From Acidobacteriota bacterium (GTDB lineage: Bacteria; Acidobacteriota; Terriglobia; Acidiferrales; UBA7541): a stretch of 58,727 nt of DNA. The stretch spans positions 1 to 58,727 of the forward strand of contig JABCYZ010000039.1 of the NCBI GenBank assembly GCA_013289955.1, written 5' to 3'. This document shows, one piece after another, positions 25,796-35,642 of this stretch. Both the position numbers and the translations under genes were made by a program. The notes beneath the pieces are model-generated. The model saw only the letters and a program-made list of their open reading frames with translations. It had not been told where the DNA came from and did no database searches. Every line of letters begins with the position of its first letter. The first letter of the stretch is position 1.

Positions 25796-27394
25796 CTAGC
25801 CCTTGCTGTCCGGCTCTGTTCTTTTGAATTTCTGCAGGAGCTTGTCTTTCACCAGGTTTGCTTCGTGCTCCATCAGCAGCAGATCCGCCTCGAATTCGTT
25901 CGGGAGTCTGTCGATGCGTTCGTGAAGGTCACCCGCTTGCATAAACAACGCCGCTCCGTGCAGCGCCGTCCTCTGCAAATCGGAGACCGGCTTCTGTTTG
26001 GCTCCAAGAAACAGCTGCGAGTGAAGTATGGAGTGAACTTCTTCCTTGAGCTCTTCGAGCTTGGGAGTTTCCGGCTTCGGGATGGCCGGCCGGTCAACTC
26101 GCGCGGTGGGCAGGGTCAGCGCCGCGCTGACGTCGTCGGCCACACCTTGCCGCAGACCGAGCTGCCCCTTCGGCAGATCGAAACAGTTCACAGCTGTGCT
26201 TAGCACCGAGGTATGTTCAAACACGCCATTGATCCGCGTCTCCGGCGGCGTATAGGCGGACACCACAATCGCCGGCACGCGAGCACCAAGCCGGTCAAAA
26301 TTGAACCCAGTTCCGCCCGGCTTATCCTTTGTGACGACCTTTCCGTCTCCGCTTGGGTTGATGGCAACTTTGCAGCCCTCTGCATCTGGCGGCGGCACAT
26401 GGTCGTAGCAGCCTCCGTGCTCGTCGAACAGCACTATCAGCAAGGTGCTTTCCCAGTCAGGGCTATTTCGAACCGCCTGATACACCGTCCAGAGCAGCTC
26501 CTCGCCGTTGTGCAGGTTCGCCGGCCCATAAAATTCGTAGAAGTTGCACTCCGGGTGCATGTCGTTCTGCGCGCCCCACACCATCGAATCAAAATAGATC
26601 GGTTCGATGAACGAGTAGTTCGGCAAACCTCCGGGCGAGCCAGCCGCGGCCAGGAAATCCCTGAAATGCGCGAAGTGTTTCGTCAGCGCATATTTCCAAA
26701 GCCGCTTTTGCGTCAAGAGTGTGAAGCTCTCGAGCAACCAGCTCCCGCAGAAAATATTCCAGCTCTTTCCAGCGCCCTCCAGCAAATCGAAGATCGTCGC
26801 CGTCTCATTGACAAAGCACAGGCCGCCGCCCCGATTGTTCACGTACCCGGAGGATGTCCCCGCGTGCACAAACGAGCGATTGCAAAACGTCTGCGTAGGT
26901 ATCGAAGCGAACCAATGATCGAACACTGCATAGTTGTACGCCAGCGCCGAAAGCACCGGCACCGTTTTCGGCGTCAGCGAATCCATGATGGTCGCCGGAT
27001 CGATCTTCGGATCCCCGGCCACTTCCTTTTGCGCCGCGTAGTTGCGAATAAATCCCTGCATGTCCGGCGCCTCCGGCGGAGCTGGCGGAACCTCTTTCGC
27101 AGCGACGAGCGGTACGTCGTACACCTGGCTGTAGACATCCTCGTAAGGCTCGCCGGGGTTCGGCTGCGGGCCTCGCGGATTGTCCGATTTGCCAGCCGGC
27201 ACGACGCGCCCGTCCGTCGCACGGTTTGAAAGCTTCTTCCCAGATAAACCTTCAAAATTTGGCGGAACTTTGTCGTAGGGAGGATCGTTTTCGGGATCGT
27301 ACAGCCAGCCCAGCAGATTATCGAACGAGCGGTTCTCCATCATCAGCACGACGACATGTTCGATTTTCTTCAGCGGATTCGTTTCCATCCCCAT
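25796..27394 (-). CDS. Phosphoesterase family protein (phospholipase C/acid phosphatase AcpA-like)
   Basis: The 532-residue product belongs to the phosphoesterase family that includes bacterial phospholipase C and AcpA. The N-terminal motif IEHVVVLMMENRSFDNLLGW (residues 11-30) carries the conserved Glu and Asn used for metal and nucleophile binding. WFASIPTQTFCNRSF and FDEHGGCYDHVPPP are the other conserved blocks. A second in-frame ATG lies two codons downstream. No signal peptide is seen at the N-terminus, which is unusual because most relatives are exported. The stop is one base from the GH31 stop on the other strand. Phospholipids, phosphate esters or sugar phosphates are possible substrates. 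Confidence 0.9.
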   Translation of the reverse strand: MGMETNPLKKIEHVVVLMMENRSFDNLLGWLYDPENDPPYDKVPPNFEGLSGKKLSNRATDGRVVPAGKSDNPRGPQPNPGEPYEDVYSQVYDVPLVAAKEVPPAPPEAPDMQGFIRNYAAQKEVAGDPKIDPATIMDSLTPKTVPVLSALAYNYAVFDHWFASIPTQTFCNRSFVHAGTSSGYVNNRGGGLCFVNETATIFDLLEGAGKSWNIFCGSWLLESFTLLTQKRLWKYALTKHFAHFRDFLAAAGSPGGLPNYSFIEPIYFDSMVWGAQNDMHPECNFYEFYGPANLHNGEELLWTVYQAVRNSPDWESTLLIVLFDEHGGCYDHVPPPDAEGCKVAINPSGDGKVVTKDKPGGTGFNFDRLGARVPAIVVSAYTPPETRINGVFEHTSVLSTAVNCFDLPKGQLGLRQGVADDVSAALTLPTARVDRPAIPKPETPKLEELKEEVHSILHSQLFLGAKQKPVSDLQRTALHGAALFMQAGDLHERIDRLPNEFEADLLLMEHEANLVKDKLLQKFKRTEPDSKG

Positions 27395-27624
27395 CGTGGC
27401 TATTCCCTCGTATCATCTTCGTTTTCTTCTCGAGACTGTACAGCTTCTCCTGAATTCACGGCATTGTAATTTTTGATTTTACTCGCATTCACATGCCCGA
27501 CATACTCTCCTAACCTCGTCGGGGGAGCCAGGGGATATCCACAGGCCGGCACTCGATTTGTGTGCCGAGGGTGTGGTACATCCATTGGAAACAAAAGGTC
27601 GGTTGAATCTAATTTAAGGGGTGT

Positions 27625-30600
27625 ATGGAGATGAAAAGTACGGCGCGGTACGTTCTGATTGGTCTGGCCCTCCTTTGCGTGTGTATTTGGCCCACACAAG
27701 CTCAGCAGACTCTTGGCTCCATCAGTGGCACGGTAGCCGATAGCTCCGGCGGCGTGATCCACGAGGCCACCGTTAAGATCCTCAACCTGGCCACCGGCCT
27801 GGAACAAACTGTCACTACAAAGTCTGATGGATCGTTCAATGTTTCCGATCTTCCGATCGGCACATATAGCGTCACCTTCTCTCGCCAAAGTTTCAAGACC
27901 GAGGTCCATTCCCAAATCCTCGTTCAGGGCAACCGCACGACCACAGTAAACGGCTCTCTGCAGCCTGGCGAAGTCAATGTCACCGTCACCGTAACGGGAA
28001 CGCCGCTGATGAACCAGACGGACACTACCAACGGCTACGTTGTCGACCAGCTGACCATTCAGGACACCCCCCTCGGCACCGGCAGCTTCACGCAACTGGC
28101 GATTCTGAGTCCCGGGGTTCACGCGGATTTCCTGGGCGGTTCCGGCTCAAACTCCGGTCTCGGCAATCAGGCGATTTTTTCCGACGGGAATCGTGACACC
28201 AGCAACAGCTTCTCCTTGAACGGCACCAGCACAAACAACATTTTTAACGGGAACTCTACGAGCCAGGTAGGAGAAAACCGCTTCGTCCTGAACACCGGTG
28301 AGAACTTCGGCTCGGGTGGCGAGATTCAGACCAGCACATCGGTTTACGGCGCGATTGGCCAGGCCCTCCCCACTCCGCCTCTGGATGCCGTCCAGGAGAT
28401 CTCTGTGAATTCGTCGATGTACGACGCAACGCAGGGTAACAATAGCGGTGCGCATATCAATGTGACCACGAAATCAGGCACGAACGCGATCCATGGGTCG
28501 GTCTGGGAGCAGTGGCAGAACAGCGATCTGAACGCCACGCCATTCTTCGACAACGCTAATGGTATCCCTAACCCCTTTCTCAATCGAAATCAATTCGGCG
28601 CCACAGTCGGCGGCCCCATCAAGAAAGACAAGCTCTTCTTTTTCGGCTCCTATCAGGGCGTTCGCATTTCCGATGGAGGAGCTTCCCAGAAGGACGTTAC
28701 TGTGCCGTTCGGGCTTACCAATGATCGGAGCGCCCAGGGCATCGTGAACGCAATCGACACGACCTATTGCAACGTCTCTAAGCCGCCCACGGCATGTCCC
28801 AATCTCATCCAGACTAGCCAGATCAATACCGCGGCGATGGATTTGCTGAACGCGAAACTTCCGAACGGACAGTTTCTGATTCCGAACCCCGGCGCACAAT
28901 TTAAGACCCTTCAGGACGCTGTGCACGCTGGCTTCGACGCTGTCGTGCAGGGCCCCAATTCGATTTCCAGCGTCAATCAAGCCATCGGCAGCATTGATTA
29001 CGTTTTGAACAGTAAAGACCGTTTGTCAGCCAAGTATTATTTTCAGAACGATCCTACCAACAATCCGTTTGGCGCGGTCGGTTCGCTGCTCGGCTTCCCG
29101 CAGCAACTCGCTGCCGGCAGCCAGGTCGTTACCCTTACCAACACCTTCATACTTTCGCCCAACCTCACTTGGGAGCAGCACGGCGGCTTCACTCGTCTGC
29201 GAGCCTACGCGAATACCCAACAGGGGTTCACGCCGAGTAACGAAGGCATAAGTCTTCTCGGCTCGGCGACCTTCCCGCAGTTCGACATCAGCTCCGCAGA
29301 TCCGAACATCAGCAAAAGCCTGGAGTATGGTCCAAGCACGAGCTTTGGTAATGCCGGTTTATTCCAGAATCAGTGGGGTGGCGGCTCGACTCTGAACTGG
29401 GTCAAAGGCAAGCACTTGATCGCCTTCGGGGGACAGTTTGACCACACGCAGCTGAACATTATCAACAACAACACCAACACGGATACCGTCAACTTTGCCA
29501 GCTTCCTGACGTTCGTGGAAGGCAGCGTGCGCTCCGGAGATGAGTTCTCCGGCTCGGCCGACCGCTACTACAGGTCGGACACCGCTGGTCTTTTCGTCAA
29601 CGACAACTACAAGATCCTCAGCAATCTGACCATCACCGGCGGCTTGCGCTGGGACTTCGATGGGCCTCTCTCGGAGAAGTATGGCCGGTTGACCGGCTTC
29701 GATCCCAGTCTCTATTCCTTCGATTTGGCCACAGATACCATCACTGGCTCTGGTTTGGTGATTGCCGGAAATAACCCGACCGCCGCCACGCCCGGCGCCA
29801 GCGATTCTTTGATGAAAAATCATCAGTGGGGCTTTGCGCCGCGTATCGGCGTCGCCTGGTCGCCATTTAAGAAAGTGACGCTGCGAGCGGGTTACGGCAT
29901 ATATTTTGATCGCGGCGAACTCTTCAGCTACTTCTCTCCAAGCGCAGGCTCTGGCTTTAACGGCCCCTTTGGCGTGACCCTCGCGCCTCCCTTCGTCCAA
30001 CCGGTTGCTACGGCCAAGGGAGCAAACCTTTCAGATCCGTTCGGCACGGTCGCGCCCCCGCCACCGACACAAACTGGTGCCGCTTTCCTCGCTTCCTTAC
30101 CGAATCTGGCGCAAACCGAATCGGGAAAGTTTCCGGCGGGAAATCTATTCGGACCCTTCCTGTTTGGCGGCTATGACATTTTCAACAAGCTGCCTTATAC
30201 CCAGAATTGGACCTTCGACATTCAATACCAGGCCTTTAACAGTTGGCTCTTCGAGATTGCCTATGTCGGCAACCATGGCACTCACGAAATTCTGCCCATT
30301 CCATTCAACCAACCTCAAATTGCCACGGCCGCGAACCCGGTCAACGGCCAGACCACTTCCTACGGCGGTACCAGCCCGCTAGATCTCGATAACGAGCCCA
30401 TCTCCACGAGCGAATTTTCCGGCAACGCACCCGTGCGCGTGCCCTTTCCAGGCTATGACATGAATTCGGTGCTCTACGAGGCTGAGGGCATCTCCAACTA
30501 CCACGCTCTACAGGTGCAGGTACACAAGCGCCTATCCAACGGGTTCCAATTCACCGCCTCGTATACCTGGTCGCACTCTCTCGACGATCAAAGCGGTGAG

Positions 30601-31326
30601 GGCCTGTTCGTCACGGGAAACAACCCGATCACTCCGCGAGCCAACTATGCTTCGTCGGACTTCGACCAAACGCACGTATTCCTGGTGAACTACAGCTATA
30701 CCTTTCCCAATCTCGTTAAGAACAAGGCTTTGGGTTACGCACTCAATGGCTGGGTCCTCGGTGGCCAGACCGTGGCCGAAAGTGGCCAGCCATACAGCGT
30801 CTATGACTTTACCGGTTCCGTGGGCAGCTTGTACTTTGGCACCGATGATGAGATTGGAAACCCTATCGTTCCGCTCAAATCAGGTGTCACCGCTGCTCAA
30901 GCGCAACTTCAGGGCACGCTCGGCGTCAATCCGGGCAGCCCCGTACTCAATGCCGCGGATTTTGCGCCGCAGTTTGTCGCACCTGGCACGAACGGCGTAC
31001 CTCTCTGCGACGCATCCGGGTGCGACCAGTTCGAGTCGCTCTACGGAAACACTGGCCGCAATATCTTCCGAGGTCCTTTCCAGGTGCGCTTCGATATGAG
31101 CCTGGCCAAGGAGTTCCCCATCAAGGAGCGTTTCCGCCTGCGTTTTGAGTTCGACGCGTTCAATATGTTCAATCACCCCGATTTCGACGCACCGAACAAC
31201 GACGTGGACTTTTTCCCCAACTTCGAGGGCCCGCCTTCGATCCCGCCTACGGGCAGCTTGGGCGTGATTCAACATACTGTTGGCAGCCCGCGGTTCTTGC
31301 AGTTGGGATTGCACCTGAGCTTCTAA
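27625..31326 (+). CDS. Oar-like TonB-dependent receptor with carboxypeptidase-regulatory domain
   Basis: This 1233-residue outer-membrane protein has a Sec signal ending near residue 26 (WPTQAQ). A CarboxypepD regulatory-like domain at about 30-110 starts GSISGTVADSSGGVI. Plug-like sequence and a long beta-barrel ending in the aromatic residue LGLHLSF follow, the signature of a BAM-inserted barrel. These receptors are strongly expanded in Acidobacteria and import large substrates such as oligosaccharides or act in adhesion. AAGGGG precedes ATG codons at 27625 and 27631; the spacing fits the second better. Its place after the glycosidase locus suggests a carbohydrate ligand, but the phosphoesterase gene lies between them. 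A terminator follows, so it is probably monocistronic. Confidence 0.93.
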   Translation: MEMKSTARYVLIGLALLCVCIWPTQAQQTLGSISGTVADSSGGVIHEATVKILNLATGLEQTVTTKSDGSFNVSDLPIGTYSVTFSRQSFKTEVHSQILVQGNRTTTVNGSLQPGEVNVTVTVTGTPLMNQTDTTNGYVVDQLTIQDTPLGTGSFTQLAILSPGVHADFLGGSGSNSGLGNQAIFSDGNRDTSNSFSLNGTSTNNIFNGNSTSQVGENRFVLNTGENFGSGGEIQTSTSVYGAIGQALPTPPLDAVQEISVNSSMYDATQGNNSGAHINVTTKSGTNAIHGSVWEQWQNSDLNATPFFDNANGIPNPFLNRNQFGATVGGPIKKDKLFFFGSYQGVRISDGGASQKDVTVPFGLTNDRSAQGIVNAIDTTYCNVSKPPTACPNLIQTSQINTAAMDLLNAKLPNGQFLIPNPGAQFKTLQDAVHAGFDAVVQGPNSISSVNQAIGSIDYVLNSKDRLSAKYYFQNDPTNNPFGAVGSLLGFPQQLAAGSQVVTLTNTFILSPNLTWEQHGGFTRLRAYANTQQGFTPSNEGISLLGSATFPQFDISSADPNISKSLEYGPSTSFGNAGLFQNQWGGGSTLNWVKGKHLIAFGGQFDHTQLNIINNNTNTDTVNFASFLTFVEGSVRSGDEFSGSADRYYRSDTAGLFVNDNYKILSNLTITGGLRWDFDGPLSEKYGRLTGFDPSLYSFDLATDTITGSGLVIAGNNPTAATPGASDSLMKNHQWGFAPRIGVAWSPFKKVTLRAGYGIYFDRGELFSYFSPSAGSGFNGPFGVTLAPPFVQPVATAKGANLSDPFGTVAPPPPTQTGAAFLASLPNLAQTESGKFPAGNLFGPFLFGGYDIFNKLPYTQNWTFDIQYQAFNSWLFEIAYVGNHGTHEILPIPFNQPQIATAANPVNGQTTSYGGTSPLDLDNEPISTSEFSGNAPVRVPFPGYDMNSVLYEAEGISNYHALQVQVHKRLSNGFQFTASYTWSHSLDDQSGEGLFVTGNNPITPRANYASSDFDQTHVFLVNYSYTFPNLVKNKALGYALNGWVLGGQTVAESGQPYSVYDFTGSVGSLYFGTDDEIGNPIVPLKSGVTAAQAQLQGTLGVNPGSPVLNAADFAPQFVAPGTNGVPLCDASGCDQFESLYGNTGRNIFRGPFQVRFDMSLAKEFPIKERFRLRFEFDAFNMFNHPDFDAPNNDVDFFPNFEGPPSIPPTGSLGVIQHTVGSPRFLQLGLHLSF

Positions 31327-31347
31327 AACGGCTGCATCTTATGGGGT

Positions 31348-31391
31348 CGGGCGAGGACTGGCGGTTCCGTCCTTGCCCGCCTGACTTTTTT
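31348..31391 (+). terminator. Intrinsic terminator of the TonB receptor gene
   Basis: An 11-base stem runs CGGGCGAGGAC (31348-31358) against GTCCTTGCCCG (31369-31379), with one G-U pair and a ten-base loop. It is followed by six T residues at 31386-31391. It lies 22 bases after the receptor stop codon. Confidence 0.75.
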
Positions 31392-31754
31392 CGAGGTGTA
31401 TAATCACAAACTAGTCTGATGTAATCCTGACACAACCTTTCGACGCATACCGCCTTCCATGATCGATGGGGGTGTGGCATGAAACTCTCGCGTGCAAGCC
31501 TTCCAATCGCCCTTGCTCCATTTCTTACAGCAGTGCTGCTCCGGGCAAGACGGCGCGCCGCCGCAGTCTGCCCAGACTTTGCCTTCGTCAGAGCGCTGCG
31601 AGTTCCAGCAATCCTGTTGAGGATTCCTAGCTCCTGATCGCGATTGACCAAAGAAGTTCTTCGTTGGATTTTCGCTTATCCGAGTCGGCTGCGTACCTGC
31701 GGTTCATAGATTACTCACCGATATTCATAAATAAAGATAAAACAAAGGTTGTGC
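31392..31754. other. Intergenic region after the terminator
   Basis: The stretch between the receptor terminator and the promoter of the TPR gene contains no gene that I can support. A frame of about 49 codons from 31479 is rich in Arg and Ala, has no ribosome site and no recognisable similarity. The AT-rich part at about 31680-31750 may be part of the upstream promoter region. Confidence 0.4.
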
Positions 31755-31783
31755 TTGACGCGCTCGCTCGGCGGAGCTAGGCT
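31755..31783 (+). promoter_or_regulatory. Predicted promoter of TPR protein gene
   Basis: TTGACG (31755-31760) is followed after 17 bases by TAGGCT (31778-31783). The layout is the same as that of the promoter at 14777-14805 (TTGACG, 17, TAGCCT). Transcription would begin about 18 bases before the ATG at 31808. Confidence 0.45.
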
Positions 31784-31807
31784 CGCCGCAACTGGTCGGG
31801 GGCCTTC

Positions 31808-32914
31808 ATGAGCTATTCCCACGGAGGGGCCCGGAAGTTGGTAGAGGCGCGGGCTCAAGCGCGAGTTCAAGCGCGAGCCGCGGGCTGCGCGCGCTTGCGC
31901 ATTTCACAGGCGTGTCTGTATTTCGTGCGATTATTTCTGCTGATGGCGCCTTCCGCTTTCCTTGCACTCCAAGCTTGCTCTCAAGACAATGGAAGCGCGG
32001 AACACGAGTTTCACGGTAAGGGATCGGAAATTACGGTGACCGTGCACGACAGCTCGGGAGAGCCGATTTCCACAGCGGCAATGGTGAAACTCTATAGGGA
32101 TGGATCCATTCCAAGCGGACAAGGCGAAACTTCGCGAGGGCACGCCATATTTGTGGTGAACAGTCTTGGTGAGTACACCGTGATTGTGAAAGCCGCCGGA
32201 TTTGCGGACGCACAAAAGGAAGTTTCCATCATTGTAGCCGGGAGAGAGCAGGTGGATGTTTATCTGCGGCGAAGCTCGGCTGCGGGAAATATTGGGGGAG
32301 TGCCGGGAAGACCATTGCTCGCGCCGAAAGCGAAGGAAGCGCTCGATAAGGGGTTGCAGGCGCTAAGCGCCGACAAGATGCGGGAGGCAGAGAAATTCGT
32401 GGACGAGGCCATGCGGCTGGCACCGGGGCATCCGGATGTGTTGTACGTGCAAGGCGTGCTGTACCTGAGACAACGCAATTGGGCGCAGGCGCAGGACGCG
32501 CTGAATAAGGCCACGCAAGTTGACCCAAATCATGCGCGGGCTTTTGCGGCGCTGGGAATGGCGCTCTGCGATCAGGAGAAATACGACGCGGCGATCGAGC
32601 CGCTTGAGAAGTCGCTGCAACTGGATGCCGCCGGTACCTGGGAGACACGCTGGACGCTGGCAAAGGCGTATTACCGCCAGGAAAAATATGACCGGGCGCT
32701 GAAAATGTCGCAGGAAGCGCTGGCCGAATCGAACGGCAAGGCGCCCGAGATTGGACTGCTGGTTGCACAATCGCTTACAGCCGTGGGGCGGTATGAGGAT
32801 GCCGCGCAGGTCTTGCGCGAATTTTTGAAGGACCACGCGGATCGACGGGAAGCGTCTACGGCGCGGCGTTGGTTGGAAGCGCTAACCACCAGCGCGAAAA
32901 TCCGGGTCAACTAG
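31808..32914 (+). CDS. Exported TPR protein with carboxypeptidase-regulatory-like domain
   Basis: The 368-residue product is exported or lipid-anchored. A basic N-terminal region is followed by a hydrophobic segment (about residues 37-56) ending FLALQAC, which could be a lipobox. A beta-sandwich domain at about 70-155 resembles carboxypeptidase-regulatory repeats (VTVHDSSGEPISTAAMVKL). Then come four or five tetratricopeptide repeats (about 175-345), with typical WAQAQDALNKATQVDPNHA spacing. The N-terminal 30 residues are encoded by repeated GCGCGAG blocks and are absent from most lipoproteins. A TTG at 31838, preceded by GGAGGGG, is an alternative start. It probably takes part in protein interactions at the envelope; no catalytic motif is seen. 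Confidence 0.85.
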   Translation: MSYSHGGARKLVEARAQARVQARAAGCARLRISQACLYFVRLFLLMAPSAFLALQACSQDNGSAEHEFHGKGSEITVTVHDSSGEPISTAAMVKLYRDGSIPSGQGETSRGHAIFVVNSLGEYTVIVKAAGFADAQKEVSIIVAGREQVDVYLRRSSAAGNIGGVPGRPLLAPKAKEALDKGLQALSADKMREAEKFVDEAMRLAPGHPDVLYVQGVLYLRQRNWAQAQDALNKATQVDPNHARAFAALGMALCDQEKYDAAIEPLEKSLQLDAAGTWETRWTLAKAYYRQEKYDRALKMSQEALAESNGKAPEIGLLVAQSLTAVGRYEDAAQVLREFLKDHADRREASTARRWLEALTTSAKIRVN

Positions 32915-33016
32915 AAATCGTATTGGTTCCTGACCAACGGCTTCCCCTCCGAGACGCCTCAACGCGCAGAAATCCGCGAGCTTGTCCGCTCCCTCACAGT
33001 GCACAGAGTTCCTGAC

Positions 33017-34627
33017 TCAATTGCCCGCAGTGGCGTAGCGGCGAAAGAACGAGTCATTGTTCCACCGTGGACGCGTGTCTGAGTTCGTGGTGTCCACGAG
33101 AAGGCGCAGAACGATTTCTTCAAACAGGGCGGCGCCCTGCAAATCGACCGGCTGGTTTAGGTCGTCCGATGGCGCGTGATAACGCGTGCTCAGCCACGTC
33201 TCGAATATCTTGTCCTCGGGCGAACCTGGTTCGGCCCAGACGCTCATCATCACGGACGGCACTCCGTGGAGGATAAAATTGTATTGATCGCTGCGGATAA
33301 AAATATTGCGGAGAGGCATGGGGTCCGGAATGGCATGAACGCCGACCGATTTCGCTATCGCGGTGGCCCGGGCGCCCAGAGTGGACTCGTCGATTCCAAG
33401 CACGAGCAGCGTCTTGAGAGGCACGATCGGAAGAAACATGTCCGTGTTGATGTCCGCTACGATGGAGTGAATGTCCACTGTGGGATGCGCTGCGAAATAG
33501 CGCGACCCCAGCAAACCCTTTTCTTCCGCAGTGACAAAAACAAAAAGGACCGAGCGCCGCAGTTTTTCCGGGTGGGCTTTCAACTGAGCGGCGATGTCTA
33601 TCAACAGGGCGCTGCCGGAGCCGTTGTCCATCGCGCCGTTGTAGATTTTGTCTCCGTTGATGGGAGCCCCTATGCCAATGTGATCGATGTGGGCCGAAAG
33701 AACCACATATTCGTTCTTCAGGGAGGGATCAGAGCCAGACAACTTGGCTATGATGTTGTCCGATTCGATTGTCTTGCTATCAATCGCGGCATGCGCTTTT
33801 AGCGAGACGGCCAGGGGGAAGCGCGGGAGTGGCTTGCGATCTTTGGCCAGTGCCGCCAGCTCGGCAAACGTGTGCCCCGAACCTTCAAAGAGCTTCTCCG
33901 CATGCTCCGGGTTGAACCCAAGGACGACTTTGGTGCCCGCGAAATCCTGCATCTTTGGGTCGGCAAGTTGCATCGCAGGCGCAGTGCGATTCAGCGAGAT
34001 GCGAGTCCACGGAAGGTCCATCGCAGCGGGATTGAAGATGCGAATCACACCGACGGCTCCCGCCGCTCGTAGAGCTTTTCCCCGTTCCGCCCCCGTCTGG
34101 GAATGTGCCGAAAGCGGCGCGGGGAGGTCCGCCGGCGAACCGCCGATGTAGACGACCACCTTCCCTTTCAGGTCGAGGCCTGCGTAGTCGTCGTCGTTTT
34201 TCTCGGGTACTTTCAGACCGTAACCGATAAACACGAGAGGCGCTGCAACTCCCGTCGAAGGCATGTCGACGGCGGTCGAAAAGTAGGCGTCCTCACCCAG
34301 AACGATAGGCACCATATTCCCGTCGTGAACCAGGGCGGCAAAGGACTTCGTTTCATCAACCTGGCGTTGATCGAATTTCACGGTCTGATAGAAGCCTTTC
34401 TCGCCGGCAGGCTCGAGGCCGGACTTCTTCAATTGCTCGATGGTGTACGCTTCCGCTCTGCGCAAACCGTCGCTTCCAGTTTCGCGGCCTTCCATATTGT
34501 CGTCCGCCAGCACCTTCACGTAGCTCCACCAGGAGGAACCGTCGAATCGGGTGGTTGACGTTTGCTCGGCCCCAGCTGTCAGGGCCAGAGTGAGCGCGCC
34601 TATCAGAACGAACTTTCGATCGAGCAT
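33017..34627 (-). CDS. Secreted M28-family metallopeptidase
   Basis: This 536-residue protein is an exported zinc aminopeptidase. The signal peptide covers about the first 20 residues. A PA-like inserted domain lies at about 130-240. The M28 metal site is complete: SAHIDHIGIG (His), NGAMDNGSGS (bridging Asp), TAEEKGLLGS (catalytic Glu and metal Glu), ADINTDMFLP (Asp) and FILHGVPSVMM (His). It should release N-terminal amino acids from peptides in the periplasm or medium. AAAGGAG lies ten bases upstream of the ATG. It is convergent with the TPR gene and divergent from the NmrA-like gene. Confidence 0.93.
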   Translation of the reverse strand: MLDRKFVLIGALTLALTAGAEQTSTTRFDGSSWWSYVKVLADDNMEGRETGSDGLRRAEAYTIEQLKKSGLEPAGEKGFYQTVKFDQRQVDETKSFAALVHDGNMVPIVLGEDAYFSTAVDMPSTGVAAPLVFIGYGLKVPEKNDDDYAGLDLKGKVVVYIGGSPADLPAPLSAHSQTGAERGKALRAAGAVGVIRIFNPAAMDLPWTRISLNRTAPAMQLADPKMQDFAGTKVVLGFNPEHAEKLFEGSGHTFAELAALAKDRKPLPRFPLAVSLKAHAAIDSKTIESDNIIAKLSGSDPSLKNEYVVLSAHIDHIGIGAPINGDKIYNGAMDNGSGSALLIDIAAQLKAHPEKLRRSVLFVFVTAEEKGLLGSRYFAAHPTVDIHSIVADINTDMFLPIVPLKTLLVLGIDESTLGARATAIAKSVGVHAIPDPMPLRNIFIRSDQYNFILHGVPSVMMSVWAEPGSPEDKIFETWLSTRYHAPSDDLNQPVDLQGAALFEEIVLRLLVDTTNSDTRPRWNNDSFFRRYATAGN

Positions 34628-34741
34628 CGAGAATGAACTCCTTTAGTCGTCGAGAGATACAAGACTCTACTCTGTTCTTGGGTAGCAAGAAAGGGTGTGT
34701 GCCTTGATTCGCTTGGACTTCCGCCCTTAGGATGGTCCGCG

Positions 34742-35596
34742 ATGAATCGTATTCTCGTCATTGGAGGGACCGGCACCGTTGGCAGTCAGGTCCTCTCTCA
34801 GTTGGCGGCCACTGGCGCGCAAGTTCGTGCAATGGTCCGTGACCCGGGCGCGGCTCGTTTGCCGCCGCAGGTTGCGGTGGTGCGCGGGGACCTCACTCTC
34901 CCCGAAACTCTTAATTCCTGCCTCGATGGTATCGACGTGGTGTTCCTGGTGTGGACAGCCCCGGCGGCCGCTGTTGCCCCCGCTTTGGAGCGGATCGCAA
35001 AGCACGCACGGCGCATCGTCTTCCTCTCGGCTCCGATCAAAACGGCGCATCCGCTCTTCCAAGAGCCCAATCCGCTCAGAGCGATGGTCGAACAAATCGA
35101 GAGTTTGATCGAGACCTCGGGACTAGAGTGGACGTTCCTACGGCCTGGAATGTACGCCGCAAACGCCCTGAACTGGTGGGCGCCGCAGATTCGCGCGGGC
35201 GATGCCGTGCGCTGGCCGCATCTCGCCGTTCCTACAGCGCCGATAGACGAGCGTGATATCGCCGCAGTCGCGGTCCGCGCGTTGTGCGAGGAGGGACACG
35301 CCGGAGCGGAATATGTCTTGACCGGACCTCAATCGCTGAGCCAATTCGACCAGGTGTCGACGATCGGCCGCGTGATCGGTCGCTCGATGCGCATCGAAGA
35401 GATCTCGCCAGACGAAGCGCGTCAGGAACTGCTCAACATCATGCCTGCGGGCGCCGTGAGTATGCTGCTCAATGCATGGGCAGCCGCCAGCGGGCAGCCC
35501 GCGTTCGTCACATCGACGGTTCGAGACATCACGCGAATGCCGGCGCGTGCCTTTGCGGATTGGGTGACGGATCATGCTGCCGAGTTTCGAGCGTGA
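34742..35596 (+). CDS. NmrA-like NAD(P)-binding protein
   Basis: The 284-residue product is an atypical short-chain dehydrogenase of the NmrA/HSCARG type. The N-terminus carries the dinucleotide motif ILVIGGTGTVGSQVL. VRGDLTLPETL and WTFLRPGMYAANALNWW are typical of the family, which includes NAD(P)H sensors and NAD(P)H-dependent reductases. The usual SDR tyrosine-lysine pair is not evident, so a redox-sensor or isomerase-like role is possible. The frame is open from a GTG at 34697, but the ATG at 34742 gives the expected start of the Rossmann fold. It stands alone, convergent with the FG-GAP gene. Confidence 0.86.
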   Translation: MNRILVIGGTGTVGSQVLSQLAATGAQVRAMVRDPGAARLPPQVAVVRGDLTLPETLNSCLDGIDVVFLVWTAPAAAVAPALERIAKHARRIVFLSAPIKTAHPLFQEPNPLRAMVEQIESLIETSGLEWTFLRPGMYAANALNWWAPQIRAGDAVRWPHLAVPTAPIDERDIAAVAVRALCEEGHAGAEYVLTGPQSLSQFDQVSTIGRVIGRSMRIEEISPDEARQELLNIMPAGAVSMLLNAWAAASGQPAFVTSTVRDITRMPARAFADWVTDHAAEFRA

Positions 35597-35642
35597 TCTC
35601 GAACTTGGAAGATACGGCAGACCGACTATTGCGGCCAGGCTC

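Noticed and set aside
31479..31640. Short frame of about 49 codons after the TonB receptor
   Set aside because: No ribosome site, Arg/Ala-rich composition, no similarity that I recognise, and located between a terminator and a promoter.
31855..31877. Two 11-base repeats TCAAGCGCGAG at the start of the TPR gene
   Set aside because: Probably low-complexity coding of Arg/Ala/Gln residues and not a regulatory or mobile repeat.
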